A stretch of DNA of 64,000 nt, taken from positions 2,604,001-2,668,000 of the forward strand of contig NZ_FNSA01000003.1 in the NCBI RefSeq assembly GCF_900104775.1. Direction: 5' to 3'. Below the pieces are notes generated by a model that was given only the letters and a program-made list of their open reading frames with translations, had not been told where the DNA came from and made no database searches. The position numbers were made by a program, and so were the translations under genes. Origin of the DNA: Tsukamurella tyrosinosolvens. Lineage in GTDB: Bacteria > Actinomycetota > Actinomycetes > Mycobacteriales > Mycobacteriaceae. Below are positions 33,346 through 42,542 of the stretch, piece after piece; position 1 is the first letter of the stretch, and the number at the start of each line of letters is the position of its first letter.

Positions 33346-33720
33346 GTGATCAATCCCGCTTCCGCTGCTCTCGTTCGCGAGGCTCGCCGCGGCCGCTCCG
33401 ACACCGTCGACGGCCCGGTCTCGTGGCTCTACGAGCTGCGTGATCCGGTCGGCGAGCGTGACACCGCGCGGTTCTTCGCCGAGTCGGCCGACACCTGGAC
33501 CTCCGAACCGGATCCCGACGGCTGGTTCTACCTCCGCATCGGCTACCCGGAGCATCAGTGCGACCTCGGGTGCGACGATCCGCCGTACTTCGACGTGCAC
33601 GCGATTCGCTGGCTGCCCGCCGACCAGGTGCCAGCCGAAGGCCGCTACGTGGCGGGCCGGGCGCTCAACGCCGATGGCACGGTGATGGAGCGGGCGACCT
33701 CGAAGGAGAGGACGCGATGA
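33346..33720 (+). CDS. Hypothetical protein with CDLGCDD motif
   Basis: 124 aa, acidic, GTG start. HQCDLGCDDPPYFDVHAIRW near residue 66 is a compact Cys/His/Asp cluster that may bind metal. Coupled to the next gene by ATGA. Family not recognised. Confidence 0.5.
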   Translation: MINPASAALVREARRGRSDTVDGPVSWLYELRDPVGERDTARFFAESADTWTSEPDPDGWFYLRIGYPEHQCDLGCDDPPYFDVHAIRWLPADQVPAEGRYVAGRALNADGTVMERATSKERTR

Positions 33721-34322
33721 GCTCCGACGAGCAGAACCTGCCAGCGATCCGGCATCTGCCCGCGGCCCAGAACCTACCCGCGTACATCCCCATCCTCACG
33801 CTCAAGGGTGGAAGCGGGAAGACCGGCATCTACGCGATGTTCTCGGGCAACGCAGGAGGCGGAAAGTCGCACAGCACGCGCATCCACGCACACGCTGAGG
33901 AGTTCACTCGTCGGGGGCGGATGTCCCACGACGTGATCGACGGCGAAGTGGTCGAACCCCTGCGGGCACTGCCGGCCGGGCCGGACACAGATCCGGCGAC
34001 GTCGTCTTCCCAGAACTCCGAGGCGCCCCAGGACCGGCCGGAGTACCGCTCCGCCGCCGCTGGCGTGCCGGCTTCGATCCGCATGACGACCTACGTCGTG
34101 ATGGAGCATCTTCTCGAGTCGAATCTGGTCGCGTTCGTCGAGCTGGTGTACCTGGCCCGCGACCCGGAGCGTCAACTTTTCGCCGGCACCCACGAGGTGA
34201 TCGAGTCGCTCGGATTGTTCGACGCCTTCGGCAAGCTCCACACCGCCGTCCGCGACGTGGTGCTCGCGGCTGCGGCCGGCGACGGACTCGGCATCGAGCT
34301 CCTGCCGATCGGAGCCTTCTGA
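33717..34322 (+). CDS. Hypothetical protein with two P-loop-like segments
   Basis: 201 aa from ATG 33717 (ATGA overlap). Residues about 27-39 read LTLKGGSGKTGIY, close to the deviant Walker A of ParA/MinD proteins (KGGxGKT), and 43-51 read GNAGGGKSH, a second Walker-A-like string. No Walker B or other ParA blocks follow; the rest is a linker and a helical domain (MTTYVVMEHLLESN onward). It may be a decayed or chimeric ATPase, or the resemblance is chance. Function unknown. Confidence 0.5.
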   Translation: MSSDEQNLPAIRHLPAAQNLPAYIPILTLKGGSGKTGIYAMFSGNAGGGKSHSTRIHAHAEEFTRRGRMSHDVIDGEVVEPLRALPAGPDTDPATSSSQNSEAPQDRPEYRSAAAGVPASIRMTTYVVMEHLLESNLVAFVELVYLARDPERQLFAGTHEVIESLGLFDAFGKLHTAVRDVVLAAAAGDGLGIELLPIGAF

Positions 34323-34900
34323 TGGGGCGCACCAAGCACCTGACGCCGGACAATCGCGACCGGCGCCGGCAGATCGAGCGCGCCACAGGTCACGAGTCGA
34401 ACCCGACCGAGTATCGCAGTGACAGAGAATCCCAGGAGGAATCCATGATCAAGTCTCCCCGCTGCAACGCCATCGCGTGGATCCACAGCGTGGCTGCCGT
34501 AGTAGCAGTCGCAGCGCTCGCGCTCGTGCCGTTCGCGTTCTTCTTCCAGGCGACTTCCGGTCCTGGCGAAGGAGTCACAGGGCTCGTGCTCGGCGCTCTT
34601 CCACTCCTCGGGACGCTCGCGCTCATGTTCGCCGCCTTGGGGGGTGGGGAACTCGCTGCTCGAGCTTGGGAACGGTCCGAACGAAAGCGTGAGCAGCTCC
34701 CCATCCGGCGGCTGGTACGGGCGGTGCCGTCTGCGCTCGTGGGAGCCGTCGGCGTGATCGCGATCGTATTCGGCGGCTGGCTGAGCTGGTGGCTGACCAC
34801 CCACAATCCTGCGCATCCGGCTTCCGCGACGGCCACGGGAGTGGTCTTCGTTGGGTACGGAATCGCGATCGTGCACGCGGCGAAGGTACGGGCAGCTTGA
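34322..34900 (+). CDS. Multi-helix membrane protein
   Basis: 192 aa if started at the coupled ATG (TGATG with the previous stop). A strong AGGAGG stands before an in-frame ATG at 34445, giving a 151-aa form that begins just before the first membrane helix; that start may be the main one. Four hydrophobic segments are visible (about 53-74, 86-107, 133-152, 168-185 in the long form). No family recognised. Confidence 0.55.
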   Translation: MGRTKHLTPDNRDRRRQIERATGHESNPTEYRSDRESQEESMIKSPRCNAIAWIHSVAAVVAVAALALVPFAFFFQATSGPGEGVTGLVLGALPLLGTLALMFAALGGGELAARAWERSERKREQLPIRRLVRAVPSALVGAVGVIAIVFGGWLSWWLTTHNPAHPASATATGVVFVGYGIAIVHAAKVRAA

Positions 34901-35493
34901 TGATCACCGCAGACACCGTCATTTCCCTCGACGCAGACCCCGTAGGCCGCGAGCCGATGCTCGCGCGCTGGAACCGCACCCGAAACGGGCGCGCCTCCCA
35001 GTCGCAGGGGACCGCGATCTGCCTGCACCTCTGGGACGCGCACGCCTCAAGCGGATGGGACGGCGGCGCCCACGCGACCGCGGGCGCCCTGCGGGCGTTC
35101 GAGTTCGCCCTGGCCGAGGAAGTCGAGCGCCAGTACCGCGCCGCCGGTGCCGACCGCATGGTCACCGGGTTCCTCGACGCGGAGCTCGATCTCGTCACCA
35201 GCCGGCACGCGTACGCCTTCGCCCTCGCCGGCGGCCTGGATGCACTCGCTTCGACCATCCCCAGCGCGGCGAGCAGCGCGCTGTTCGCTTCGTCCTACCG
35301 CAGCGAACACGCACTGGCGCTACGGACTCCGTGTGAGGATCGGCACCTGGGCTGGCGCTCGGCGCGGACACCGTGGAGCGCCGCCGCCCGCCGTGCACCG
35401 GTGAACTCTCCCGAGTGGGTCGACGCGGTCGCGCGGGCGCACGCCCTGCGCAGTCTGGTGCACGCGCTGCCGCGGATGGAAGCTGCAGCATGA
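34900..35493 (+). CDS. Hypothetical protein
   Basis: 197 aa, coupled at both ends (TGATG start, ATGA end). Ala-rich helical protein without membrane segments; LHLWDAHASSGWDGGAHATA near residue 44 is its most distinctive block. Not recognised. Confidence 0.55.
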   Translation: MITADTVISLDADPVGREPMLARWNRTRNGRASQSQGTAICLHLWDAHASSGWDGGAHATAGALRAFEFALAEEVERQYRAAGADRMVTGFLDAELDLVTSRHAYAFALAGGLDALASTIPSAASSALFASSYRSEHALALRTPCEDRHLGWRSARTPWSAAARRAPVNSPEWVDAVARAHALRSLVHALPRMEAAA

Positions 35494-35663
35494 GCACTGT
35501 CGGAAACACCCTGGTCATCATCGGGTTCATCGTGGTGTTCGGCGGGATCGCCGGCGTCTTCGCCGACGGGAAGGCGCGTTGGCCGGCCGCAGTGATCGTC
35601 GTCGGGGCGCTGCTCCTCTTCGCCGCGGCTGGGTTCCAGCTCGCCGGGAACCTCGGAGCGTGA
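35490..35663 (+). CDS. Small two-helix membrane protein, 57 aa
   Basis: ATG overlapping the previous stop. Two hydrophobic stretches (about 6-25 and 31-52) joined by a short charged loop (ADGKARW). Typical of the small membrane proteins scattered through this element; function unknown. Confidence 0.55.
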   Translation: MSTVGNTLVIIGFIVVFGGIAGVFADGKARWPAAVIVVGALLLFAAAGFQLAGNLGA

Positions 35664-35665
35664 CG

Positions 35666-35902
35666 ATGACCGAGCAGCTCGACCCGCCGTACGCCATCAC
35701 CGCGGACGGAACGCTCATCGACCTCGCCACCCACGCGCGGATCGGCCACGTCCGGAGGGAACTCGGGCACGGGTGGGTGGCGAGCTACGTCGGGCGTCCG
35801 AACGTATGCAACGAGTTCAGCAGCCCCGATAGGGCGTGCGCCGCGCGCCAGGCGTGGAAGGCCTGGACCTACTTCACATCCGGGCCCCGCCCAGGGTACT
35901 GA
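35666..35902 (+). CDS. Small hypothetical protein
   Basis: 78 aa, ATG 2 bases after the previous stop. HGWVASYVGRPNVCNEFSSP in the middle; its SYVG resembles the SYLG segment of the 32303 protein, hinting at distant kinship, but that is weak. No family recognised. Confidence 0.5.
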   Translation: MTEQLDPPYAITADGTLIDLATHARIGHVRRELGHGWVASYVGRPNVCNEFSSPDRACAARQAWKAWTYFTSGPRPGY

Positions 35903-35921
35903 GCATCGAACAAGGAGACCC

Positions 35922-36245
35922 ATGACCGACGCACCCAAGACCTGGCCCGGATTCGCACGCAAGGGATCCGGAGGAGGTGCCCCGTACACCGGAGTCGACG
36001 TCGCCATCCCCGAGGACCGGATTCACTTCGCCGCCCTCAACACACGGGTCACCGTGACCGAAGACCCTACGGGCGATCACCTCGGTTGGGTGCGCACCGG
36101 GCACGAGAACGAGCCGCCGGTCATGATCCAGCACGAGCGGATCTTCGACATCAGCTTCCCGCACGGCTCCGCAGAAGAGGTGCGCCGAGGACACGGCCGG
36201 ATCGTCCGCCTGTCCGTTTCCGCCGCTGAGGAGGGCGCTCGGTGA
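35922..36245 (+). CDS. Hypothetical protein
   Basis: 107 aa with AAGGAGA upstream of its ATG. Gly-rich N-terminus then a beta-rich middle (TRVTVTEDPTGDHLGWVR). Coupled to the next gene by GTGA. Not recognised. Confidence 0.55.
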   Translation: MTDAPKTWPGFARKGSGGGAPYTGVDVAIPEDRIHFAALNTRVTVTEDPTGDHLGWVRTGHENEPPVMIQHERIFDISFPHGSAEEVRRGHGRIVRLSVSAAEEGAR

Positions 36246-36481
36246 CCGGCACAAGGACCGCGAGCGGAGGGGCTGACGCGCAGGTGCTCTACTCGTCCGT
36301 GTCCGCGCGTCCCACGGATGCCGACCTCGCAGAGATGCTGTCGACAACGCCAACACTCTCCCCCATCAACATCGGCGGATGCACGCGCGTTGCCGCGTTC
36401 AACGGGGCAGGCGGCGGCATCACCGTGACGCTTGCACAGGGACGCCGCCATGGCTATGTCAAGTTGATCTGGCCCCGGTAG
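36242..36481 (+). pseudogene. Hypothetical gene interrupted by the IS21-family element
   Basis: GTG start overlapping the previous stop. The frame runs about 74 codons of host-type sequence (to GRRHGYVK) and then continues only a few codons into the left end of the insertion sequence before a stop. Beyond the right end of the element, a frame reading PSSRGLFKLS then a stop at about 39513 could be its original tail, so the intact protein was perhaps 85 aa. Function unknown; the promoter-4 operon ends here. Confidence 0.55.
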
Positions 36482-36536
36482 GGCGGTTTCATTCGGCCCC
36501 ACCTGAGTGGGGCCCTGAGCCGCTAGAGTCCGGGGT

Positions 36537-36788
36537 GTGGATGGGCGGCCGCGGGTGCGCAGTGTGGTTGCGCCGACTGGTTGGGATCGCGAGTCGGTGC
36601 GTGCGTATGCCGAGTTCGTGATCGCGCGTGATGATCAGCTCGGTGATCAGGTATCGGTCCGGGTGAAGATTAAAGACGGGGAGCCACTGCCGAACCTGAC
36701 GACCCGGTGGACCGTGGTTTATGTCACTCACCAGAACCGGGCCTTGCGCCGGCATCTGTCGGTAGTCAAGGACGAACGCCGCGCTTAG
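36537..36788 (+). CDS. Possible small gene inside the IS, convergent to istB
   Basis: 83 aa from a GTG, GC-rich third positions, ending at the istB stop. It has a beta-rich middle (VSVRVKIKDGEPL, WTVVYVTHQN). No family recognised; IS21 elements usually carry only istA and istB, so this is either a passenger or a chance frame. Confidence 0.35.
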   Translation: MDGRPRVRSVVAPTGWDRESVRAYAEFVIARDDQLGDQVSVRVKIKDGEPLPNLTTRWTVVYVTHQNRALRRHLSVVKDERRA

Positions 36789-37612
36789 CCCGCGGTAGCT
36801 GCTGCTTCGGTGTGAGCCAGGCGGTAGCTGTGAGTGCCGGTTTCGATGATGGTGCCGCGGTAGGTGAGCCGGTCGACGATCGCGGCGCAGAGTCGTGGGT
36901 CGGTGAAGGTGTCTGTCCAGCCGGAGAAGGACTGGTTGGAAGCGATCGCGACGCTGTTCTTCTCTTCGCGTTCGGTGAGGACTTGGAAGAGCAGTTCGGC
37001 GCCGCGGCGATCGAGTTCCATGTAGCCGAGCTCGTCGATGATGAGCAGGTCAACGCGGCCGTAGCGGTTGATGGTCTTCGCGAGCTGCTTCTCGTCAGCG
37101 GCCTCGACCAGCTCGTTCACTAGTTTGGTGGCGAGGGTGTAGCGGACTCTAAAGCCTTGCTCGGCGGCAGCGGTTCCCAATCCGATCAGCAGATGGGATT
37201 TGCCGGTTCCGGAGTCGCCGATGAGGCAGAGCGGCAGTCCGTGGCGGATCCAGTCGCCGGTGGCGAGCTGGTGGATGGTGGCGGGTTCGATGTCGGGGTT
37301 GGCGTCGAAGTCGAAGTCCGCCAGCCACTTCTCCCGCGGGAACCCCGCGGCTTTGACGCGGCGAACAGTGGAGCGGCGGTCCCGGTCGTCGACTTCGGCG
37401 AGCAGGAGTTCGGCGAGGAACCCCTGGTAGGACAATTGCTGCTTGGCGGCGGCGGTGAGGTGCTGGTCGATCATCGACCGCACTGTCGGCAGGCGTAGGC
37501 GCCGGCAGGCCTGGTCAACGGCGGCGAGGGCGGCTTCTTCGGTGAGGCCGCCCCGGCGGCGCAACGACGGGGCCAGCGCATTCGTCTGGTTCTTATTGGC
37601 GGTTGCGGTCAT
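36785..37612 (-). CDS. istB: IstB, IS21 transposition helper ATPase
   Basis: 275 aa. AAA+ ATPase of the DnaC/IstB type: Walker A LIGDSGTGKSHLL (about 131-143), Walker B DLLIIDELGYM (about 188-198), and FQVLTEREEKNSVAIASNQS with the sensor block. It loads and regulates the IstA transposase at target DNA. Length is typical (about 250-280). The start overlaps the istA stop by 4 bases, giving translational coupling. Confidence 0.92.
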   Translation of the reverse strand: MTATANKNQTNALAPSLRRRGGLTEEAALAAVDQACRRLRLPTVRSMIDQHLTAAAKQQLSYQGFLAELLLAEVDDRDRRSTVRRVKAAGFPREKWLADFDFDANPDIEPATIHQLATGDWIRHGLPLCLIGDSGTGKSHLLIGLGTAAAEQGFRVRYTLATKLVNELVEAADEKQLAKTINRYGRVDLLIIDELGYMELDRRGAELLFQVLTEREEKNSVAIASNQSFSGWTDTFTDPRLCAAIVDRLTYRGTIIETGTHSYRLAHTEAAATAG

Positions 37613-39369
37613 AGCCGGGTGGGCCTTTCAATCGGTGGTGGGTCCAGCGACTCAATCGGTGGTGGGTCCAGCGACGCAGGTAGCGCGTCGGAGGCAGTGC
37701 GTCGCCGGTGCTGCGGGAGCAGGCGGTCGTAGGCCGTAACGCTGGGCAGCGGTCGCCGGTCGGGTGGCAGGCCGGCGATCACCGCCGCGGGGTCTGCGAG
37801 CCGTCGTTGGGTGAGGCTGACAACTCGTTGCTCGCGTCGTTCGGCATGGCGATCGAGATGACGGCCAGCGTTGGCCCCACCTGTCTGGTCGGCAGCGACC
37901 GAGGCGTGCGCGAGCAGGCGGGCTTCGGCGCGGCGAGCCTCAACGGCGACGACCTCGGCGCTCACCGCCCCGACCCGCAATGCAGCATCGATGCCGGCGA
38001 TCACCGCCGCGGCGGGCAGGCTGCGGTGCAGCAGCAGGACGTCGATCAGCTCGCTGGTGCCGTCGGTGTCGCCGTTGACTCGTCGGGCGGCGGCCCAGAA
38101 CGCATCATGGCTGGCGGTGAACACCCCGGCAGCGCGGGCCTGCGCCAACGCCGTTGATCCCGGCAGGGCACCGGGTTTGAACTTGAGCACCTCGAGGTAG
38201 TGGTCGAGGTCGATCTTCGCGGTGCCGCGGCCGGCGACCCGTGGATGCCGCGCGACCAGGGTCCGGCCGTCGTAGACCAGCAGCTGGGAGGCTTGTAGTG
38301 AGACGCGGACTCGGCGGCCGATCAGGTGCGCCGGCACCGAATACTTCACCATCCGAACGGTGATCATCGCCGACCGATCGACCCGTGGTGTGAGGATCAG
38401 GCCCGGGTCGAAATCCTCCACCGGCAGCGGCGCGAGCGCTGCTCGGTCGTGCTCGTAGTCCTGGCCGATGGTGCGCAGTCGTCCGTCGATCCGGCGGCCC
38501 TCGTCGCGGTCCTCCCAGGCTTTGATCTGCTCGTTGAGCTCATCGAGGGACTCGACCTGCGGCATTGGGGTCAGCCGGTTGCGGCGGAACCATCCGACCT
38601 CGCCTTCAACGCCGCCCTTCTCGTGCGCCCCGGCGATGCCGGGCTGGCAGTAGAACGGATCGAATCCGTAGTGCGAGTGAAACAACGTCCACCGCGGGTT
38701 CTCCTGTCGCCGCCGGTCTCCGCCCTGCAGGACCGCGACCACCGCCGAGGTGAGATTGTCGTAGCGGATATGCCGGGTCGGGACCCCGCCGAGCTCGCGG
38801 AACGCCTCGACGTGCCCTTCGAGGAACGCTTCCTGCCCGCCGGTCGGATAGACCCGGTGAATGGCCTTGCCCGAGTGCGAGAGCCGGTAGACGAACATGT
38901 GGCACTTGGTCTTCACCCCGCCCAGGATCACCCAGACCTCGCCGAAGTCGACCTCCGCCTCCGCGCCCGGGGCGTGGTCCTGGGCGATGAACACCTCCGT
39001 CCGGCGGCCGGCCTCCACCTCGATCTGCGCCCGCCGGACCCGCACGTAGTCCCGCACCGTCGAATACGACAACTCGACCGCATCGTGCTCGATCGCCAGG
39101 CGTTCCCGGATCCGCGTCGCGGTGTGCCGCTGCTTACGCGGAGCATCCAGATCCGACCGCAACATCTCATCAATCGCCGCCTTGAACCGGTCCAACCGCG
39201 GCGACGACCGCTCCGGCGTCTTCCGCGGCGGCGGCTCCGCCGATGACAACGCCTGCCGCACCGTCCTCCGGTGCACGCCATGCTTGCGAGCCAACGCCCG
39301 GATACTCATGCCCTCGACCCGGGCGTCCCGCCGGATCTGCGCGAACAGCTCCACCTTCGATCCCATCAT
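37609..39369 (-). CDS. istA: IstA, IS21-family transposase
   Basis: 586 aa. N-terminal helix-turn-helix (MSIRALARKHGVHRRTVRQA), then the DDE integrase core: Asp in AEVDFGEVWV, Asp in HIRYDNLTSAV and Glu in HEKGGVEGEVGWFRR, in the order and spacing expected for the IS21 catalytic triad. The C-terminal Mu-type domain follows. Length is slightly above the 400-550 usual range because of an extended C-terminal tail rich in Arg and Pro. Reads as intact. Confidence 0.92.
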   Translation of the reverse strand: MMGSKVELFAQIRRDARVEGMSIRALARKHGVHRRTVRQALSSAEPPPRKTPERSSPRLDRFKAAIDEMLRSDLDAPRKQRHTATRIRERLAIEHDAVELSYSTVRDYVRVRRAQIEVEAGRRTEVFIAQDHAPGAEAEVDFGEVWVILGGVKTKCHMFVYRLSHSGKAIHRVYPTGGQEAFLEGHVEAFRELGGVPTRHIRYDNLTSAVVAVLQGGDRRRQENPRWTLFHSHYGFDPFYCQPGIAGAHEKGGVEGEVGWFRRNRLTPMPQVESLDELNEQIKAWEDRDEGRRIDGRLRTIGQDYEHDRAALAPLPVEDFDPGLILTPRVDRSAMITVRMVKYSVPAHLIGRRVRVSLQASQLLVYDGRTLVARHPRVAGRGTAKIDLDHYLEVLKFKPGALPGSTALAQARAAGVFTASHDAFWAAARRVNGDTDGTSELIDVLLLHRSLPAAAVIAGIDAALRVGAVSAEVVAVEARRAEARLLAHASVAADQTGGANAGRHLDRHAERREQRVVSLTQRRLADPAAVIAGLPPDRRPLPSVTAYDRLLPQHRRRTASDALPASLDPPPIESLDPPPIERPTRL

Positions 39370-39603
39370 TGGCCACCACCTGCTTCGGCTCGGAAACGAT
39401 GTTCACGAGCAACCATCAGGTGGGGCCAGATCAAACCGTCGCAACACCACCGGCGAGTCGCAAACGGGGCCAGGTCTAGCCGTCGAGCCGGGGCCTCTTC
39501 AAGCTGTCATAGCCACCGCCAGGCAGTCCGACGCGCTTCAGGCAAGATCGCCACGTACTGGGAGAACGCTTCCGTCACTGCGTATCACCGAACCGCGCGC
39601 GGC

Positions 39604-41052
39604 TTGCTCATTCGCCGCAGCACCGGCGGCGTCTACACGCAGTGCGACCGGCTGTGGGACGACGGATCACTCAACGCGCACCAGGCGATCGACCGCCGGG
39701 GCGTCCCGCTCTCGGGCGTCCCCCGGACGGAGAGCGAGGAGCTCCGCGACCGGATCAACGACCTGCTCGGGCCCCGACCGCGACTCTGCGAACGATTCCC
39801 GCTGCTCGCGTCATCGGATTCCGATGGCTTCACCGCGAACCTCGACGTGATCTCGAACGCTCAGGCCTTCGTCCAGGACCCGTGGCTCGATGCCCGCGAC
39901 GCACGCCAGGTCGCGCAGAACCTCTTCGGCCGGCGCGCCTACCGCAAGCCGCTCGCGCGGGAGGTGGTTCGCCACGGAGCGGGGATGTTGTCCTGGTTCT
40001 CCCTCTACCGCGGCCTGGTCGACCCCGAGCGGATCCTCGAGGCCCTCGGCTCGATACCTCGAGAGCACACCGAGGTGTACCTGCGGGCCGCGTCATCGGA
40101 GATGCGCACCGTCCGGCAGATCCTCGTGCGCACCCCTGCCTCGGTGCTCCGGCGCGTCATCGCGGCGCCGTACGGCCAGCACCAACACGCCCTGCTGGAC
40201 GCCGCCCGGGCGGTCCGCTCGCGCAAGGAGCTACGGATCGACCTCGAGCGCCTTCCCGCGCTGATCGAAGCGCGAGGCGCCCGGAACGTGCGCACGCCCG
40301 GGGATCTGCACGACCTCGTGCTTGCGCTGCGCCTCGACCAGCCGAAGTCGCTCCTTTGGACGCCCCGCCGCGTCGCCGCGGCCGAAGCCCGCTTGAAGGA
40401 GCGCGAGGCGTCGCAGATGCTCGAGGAGTTCAACTACGACCGCCAGCTGCGCGGCCTGCCGGTCATCGACTGGGAGACCTGGCGGACTGACCCGACTCTG
40501 TTGGAGGCCGCCATGGCCGATCAGGCGGCGCGGGCGGAACGGCTTCGGATCGAGAGCGAGCGGCAGAAGGCTGAGCGGGAGGTACGGGCGGAACAGCTTC
40601 GCCTGGAACAGCGTCGTCGTGACGCTGCGGCGATCACCGCCGCACAGCACCTGAAGGCGCAGCTCAATGATCTCGAGCCGGCCGCGTTCGCCGGCATGCG
40701 GCTCGAGATCGCCGCCTCAGGAGAGCAGCTGCGGGAGTGGGGCGCGGCTATGGGGAACTGCATCGGCACCTATACCCAGGAGCTCGAGCGATCAGTGCTG
40801 TTCGCGCTGCACTCCCCCGTCGCGGGCCGTCAGGAGAAGATCCTCCTCAACGGCCACATCCGCGTCTGCGCCGATGAGGCTGGCCATCCCGTCTTCGAGC
40901 TGACGCAGCTCCTCGGGCGGAGCAATCGACCCGCGCTCGAGTGTGTCGGCCTCGAGGGCGTGCGCACCGTGCTCGAGGCTCTGCTGGGGGTTGGTGTTCG
41001 GCGCGCTACGCACACCTGGGGACTGGAGGGTGTCACCGCTCAGGCCGCGTGA
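39604..41052 (+). CDS. PcfJ-like protein; 5' end uncertain
   Basis: About 482 aa from a TTG at 39604, without a good ribosome binding site; the frame is open back into the insertion sequence, which may have removed the original start. The C-terminal block AAMGNCIGTYTQELERSVLF, then RQEKILLNGHIRVC and HPVFELTQLLG, resembles the PcfJ domain (hCxxxY, then a two-strand block) found on conjugative elements and phages; its role is unknown. A charged coiled coil (about 295-350, rich in Glu, Arg and Ala) precedes it. Mild Arg-rich composition elsewhere. Confidence 0.6.
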   Translation: MLIRRSTGGVYTQCDRLWDDGSLNAHQAIDRRGVPLSGVPRTESEELRDRINDLLGPRPRLCERFPLLASSDSDGFTANLDVISNAQAFVQDPWLDARDARQVAQNLFGRRAYRKPLAREVVRHGAGMLSWFSLYRGLVDPERILEALGSIPREHTEVYLRAASSEMRTVRQILVRTPASVLRRVIAAPYGQHQHALLDAARAVRSRKELRIDLERLPALIEARGARNVRTPGDLHDLVLALRLDQPKSLLWTPRRVAAAEARLKEREASQMLEEFNYDRQLRGLPVIDWETWRTDPTLLEAAMADQAARAERLRIESERQKAEREVRAEQLRLEQRRRDAAAITAAQHLKAQLNDLEPAAFAGMRLEIAASGEQLREWGAAMGNCIGTYTQELERSVLFALHSPVAGRQEKILLNGHIRVCADEAGHPVFELTQLLGRSNRPALECVGLEGVRTVLEALLGVGVRRATHTWGLEGVTAQAA

Positions 41053-41149
41053 GAGGCCGCGGTCGGCTCCACCTGGGGCGAACGTCACGGGCCGGTGATC
41101 GCCCTCTACGCTGTCACCGAAGAAGACCGCGCTGACGCTGCAGGAGGAC

Positions 41150-41707
41150 GTGGATGATGCCCCAGGCAATCGGCTACCCACCGTGTTCTCGATAGAGTGG
41201 GGAACGGTCGGCCAGTGGGTCGGATCCTTTCTGACCGGCGGTTCGTTGCTCCTCGGATACCGCATTTTGCAGATCAACCAGGCGGATCGACGCCGAGAGC
41301 AATCGTCGTCTGTGACCTTCACGGTGACCACGGCGCGGGACCCGGTCGACGACAGCATCGCGGTCATCCGAGGGTCCGTCTTCAACCACTCCGAGCTCCC
41401 GATCATGTACGCGAACGTCGTCATCGACGTTCGCGAGCTCGGCGCGAAACTCCCTACCTTCGCTGTCGTGCCCGTCCCAACCGAAGACGAGGCGCCAGTC
41501 CTTCGCCCAGGCAGCACGTCGAAGTATCGCTTCGAGATTCCCGACCGCTCGATGCGCCCCGAAGAGGTCGAGATTCGACTCGAATTCGTCGACGCGAGCG
41601 GGCGGCAGTGGTCGCGGGACACGGCTGGCCGACTTCAGGCTGTGGAGCCCAACCTCCGTTCACGTCTCTGGAGCGGGTTCCGCCAGCTGGTGGGACGCGC
41701 CGAGTAG
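41150..41707 (+). CDS. Membrane-anchored beta-domain protein
   Basis: 185 aa from a GTG with AGGAGGA upstream. One hydrophobic helix near the N-terminus (about 21-37), a short basic stretch, then a beta-sandwich-like domain (SSSVTFTVTTARDPVD, VIRGSVFNHSELPIMYANVV). The convergent neighbour at 41762 has the same plan (helix then a domain with a similar VRMTNESTEFVSW strand), so the two may be related. Function unknown. Confidence 0.6.
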   Translation: MDDAPGNRLPTVFSIEWGTVGQWVGSFLTGGSLLLGYRILQINQADRRREQSSSVTFTVTTARDPVDDSIAVIRGSVFNHSELPIMYANVVIDVRELGAKLPTFAVVPVPTEDEAPVLRPGSTSKYRFEIPDRSMRPEEVEIRLEFVDASGRQWSRDTAGRLQAVEPNLRSRLWSGFRQLVGRAE

Positions 41708-41761
41708 ACCGGCACCGCGAGCGAACGAGCCGCTGCCGGCGTGAGACGGTCCTCGGCTACC

Positions 41762-42367
41762 TCAGGAAGTCCCGGTAAACCACGGGAGAGGACCAGCCTC
41801 GGCGCCCCGCACCGGGTCCTCTTCGCCGTCACGGACCCACGCGGCCCCGGCGACCCGGAAGTGCAGGCGCGACTTACGTTCGAGCGGCCGGCCGCTGAAC
41901 TGGTCCTCCGGAGCAACGAACGGGTCCGTCTGAATCTGGACCACCTGCGTCGTACCCGGAGCCATGACGTCCACCTGCGGCAATCCTGTCCGTGGACTCA
42001 CACCTTCGATACCGATCCCGTTCCAACTGACGAACTCCGTGCTCTCGTTGGTCATGCGCACAGTAACGGAGGTCATCGTCAGTTCGCCGTCCACCCCATG
42101 GCCACCACCGCCCAGGAGCCGGTACCGCACACCCTGTGCCGACAGTTCCTCGGCTTCCAGTCGCTCGCGCCGCTTGGCCTCGGTGTCGGCGCGGAAGGAG
42201 TGGATGGCCCACAGGATGGTGGTGATCGTCGCGAAGGCGCCCACCCAGGTCCCCGCCGCGGCTACGTTGGCGGCCGCGTAGCGCCCGGTGATCAGCCACC
42301 CGAGCACGAAGCCGATCCCCGCGCCAGCGACTCCGACCGCCGCGAACGCCAGGCGCCCCTTCACCAC
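41762..42367 (-). CDS. Membrane-anchored beta-domain protein
   Basis: 201 aa from GTG 42367. Two close N-terminal hydrophobic helices (about 6-27 and 36-56), a charged helix (RADTEAKRRERLEAEEL), then a beta domain with TMTSVTVRMTNESTEFVSWN. Same architecture as the convergent 41150 gene. No family recognised. Confidence 0.55.
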   Translation of the reverse strand: MVKGRLAFAAVGVAGAGIGFVLGWLITGRYAAANVAAAGTWVGAFATITTILWAIHSFRADTEAKRRERLEAEELSAQGVRYRLLGGGGHGVDGELTMTSVTVRMTNESTEFVSWNGIGIEGVSPRTGLPQVDVMAPGTTQVVQIQTDPFVAPEDQFSGRPLERKSRLHFRVAGAAWVRDGEEDPVRGAEAGPLPWFTGTS

Positions 42368-42542
42368 GTCTCACTTCCACAGCGGTTGCGCGCTGGATCG
42401 TCGGCCGCGAGATGCTGGTTCTTCACGTCATCGCTCACGGACACGATTCTGCCGATAGGCCGGCGACATGGCGCAGGCGGGAGTCCGCCGGACGGTGGTC
42501 CAGAACGAGGCCGCACGCCCGCGATGCCTTGTGACGACCGTG

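Larger units (their letters stand above)
36465..39477. mobile_element. IS21-family insertion sequence, about 3.0 kb
   Basis: Encodes IstA and IstB overlapping by 4 bases on the minus strand. Left end tgatctggccccgg and right end (reverse strand) gacctggccccg form short imperfect terminal repeats; further copies of the same block lie just inside (cggccccacctga on the left, tgatctggccccacctga on the right), the multiple terminal repeats usual for IS21. No clear target duplication is visible. Exact ends are uncertain by a few bases. It looks intact and so perhaps recent. Confidence 0.8.
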
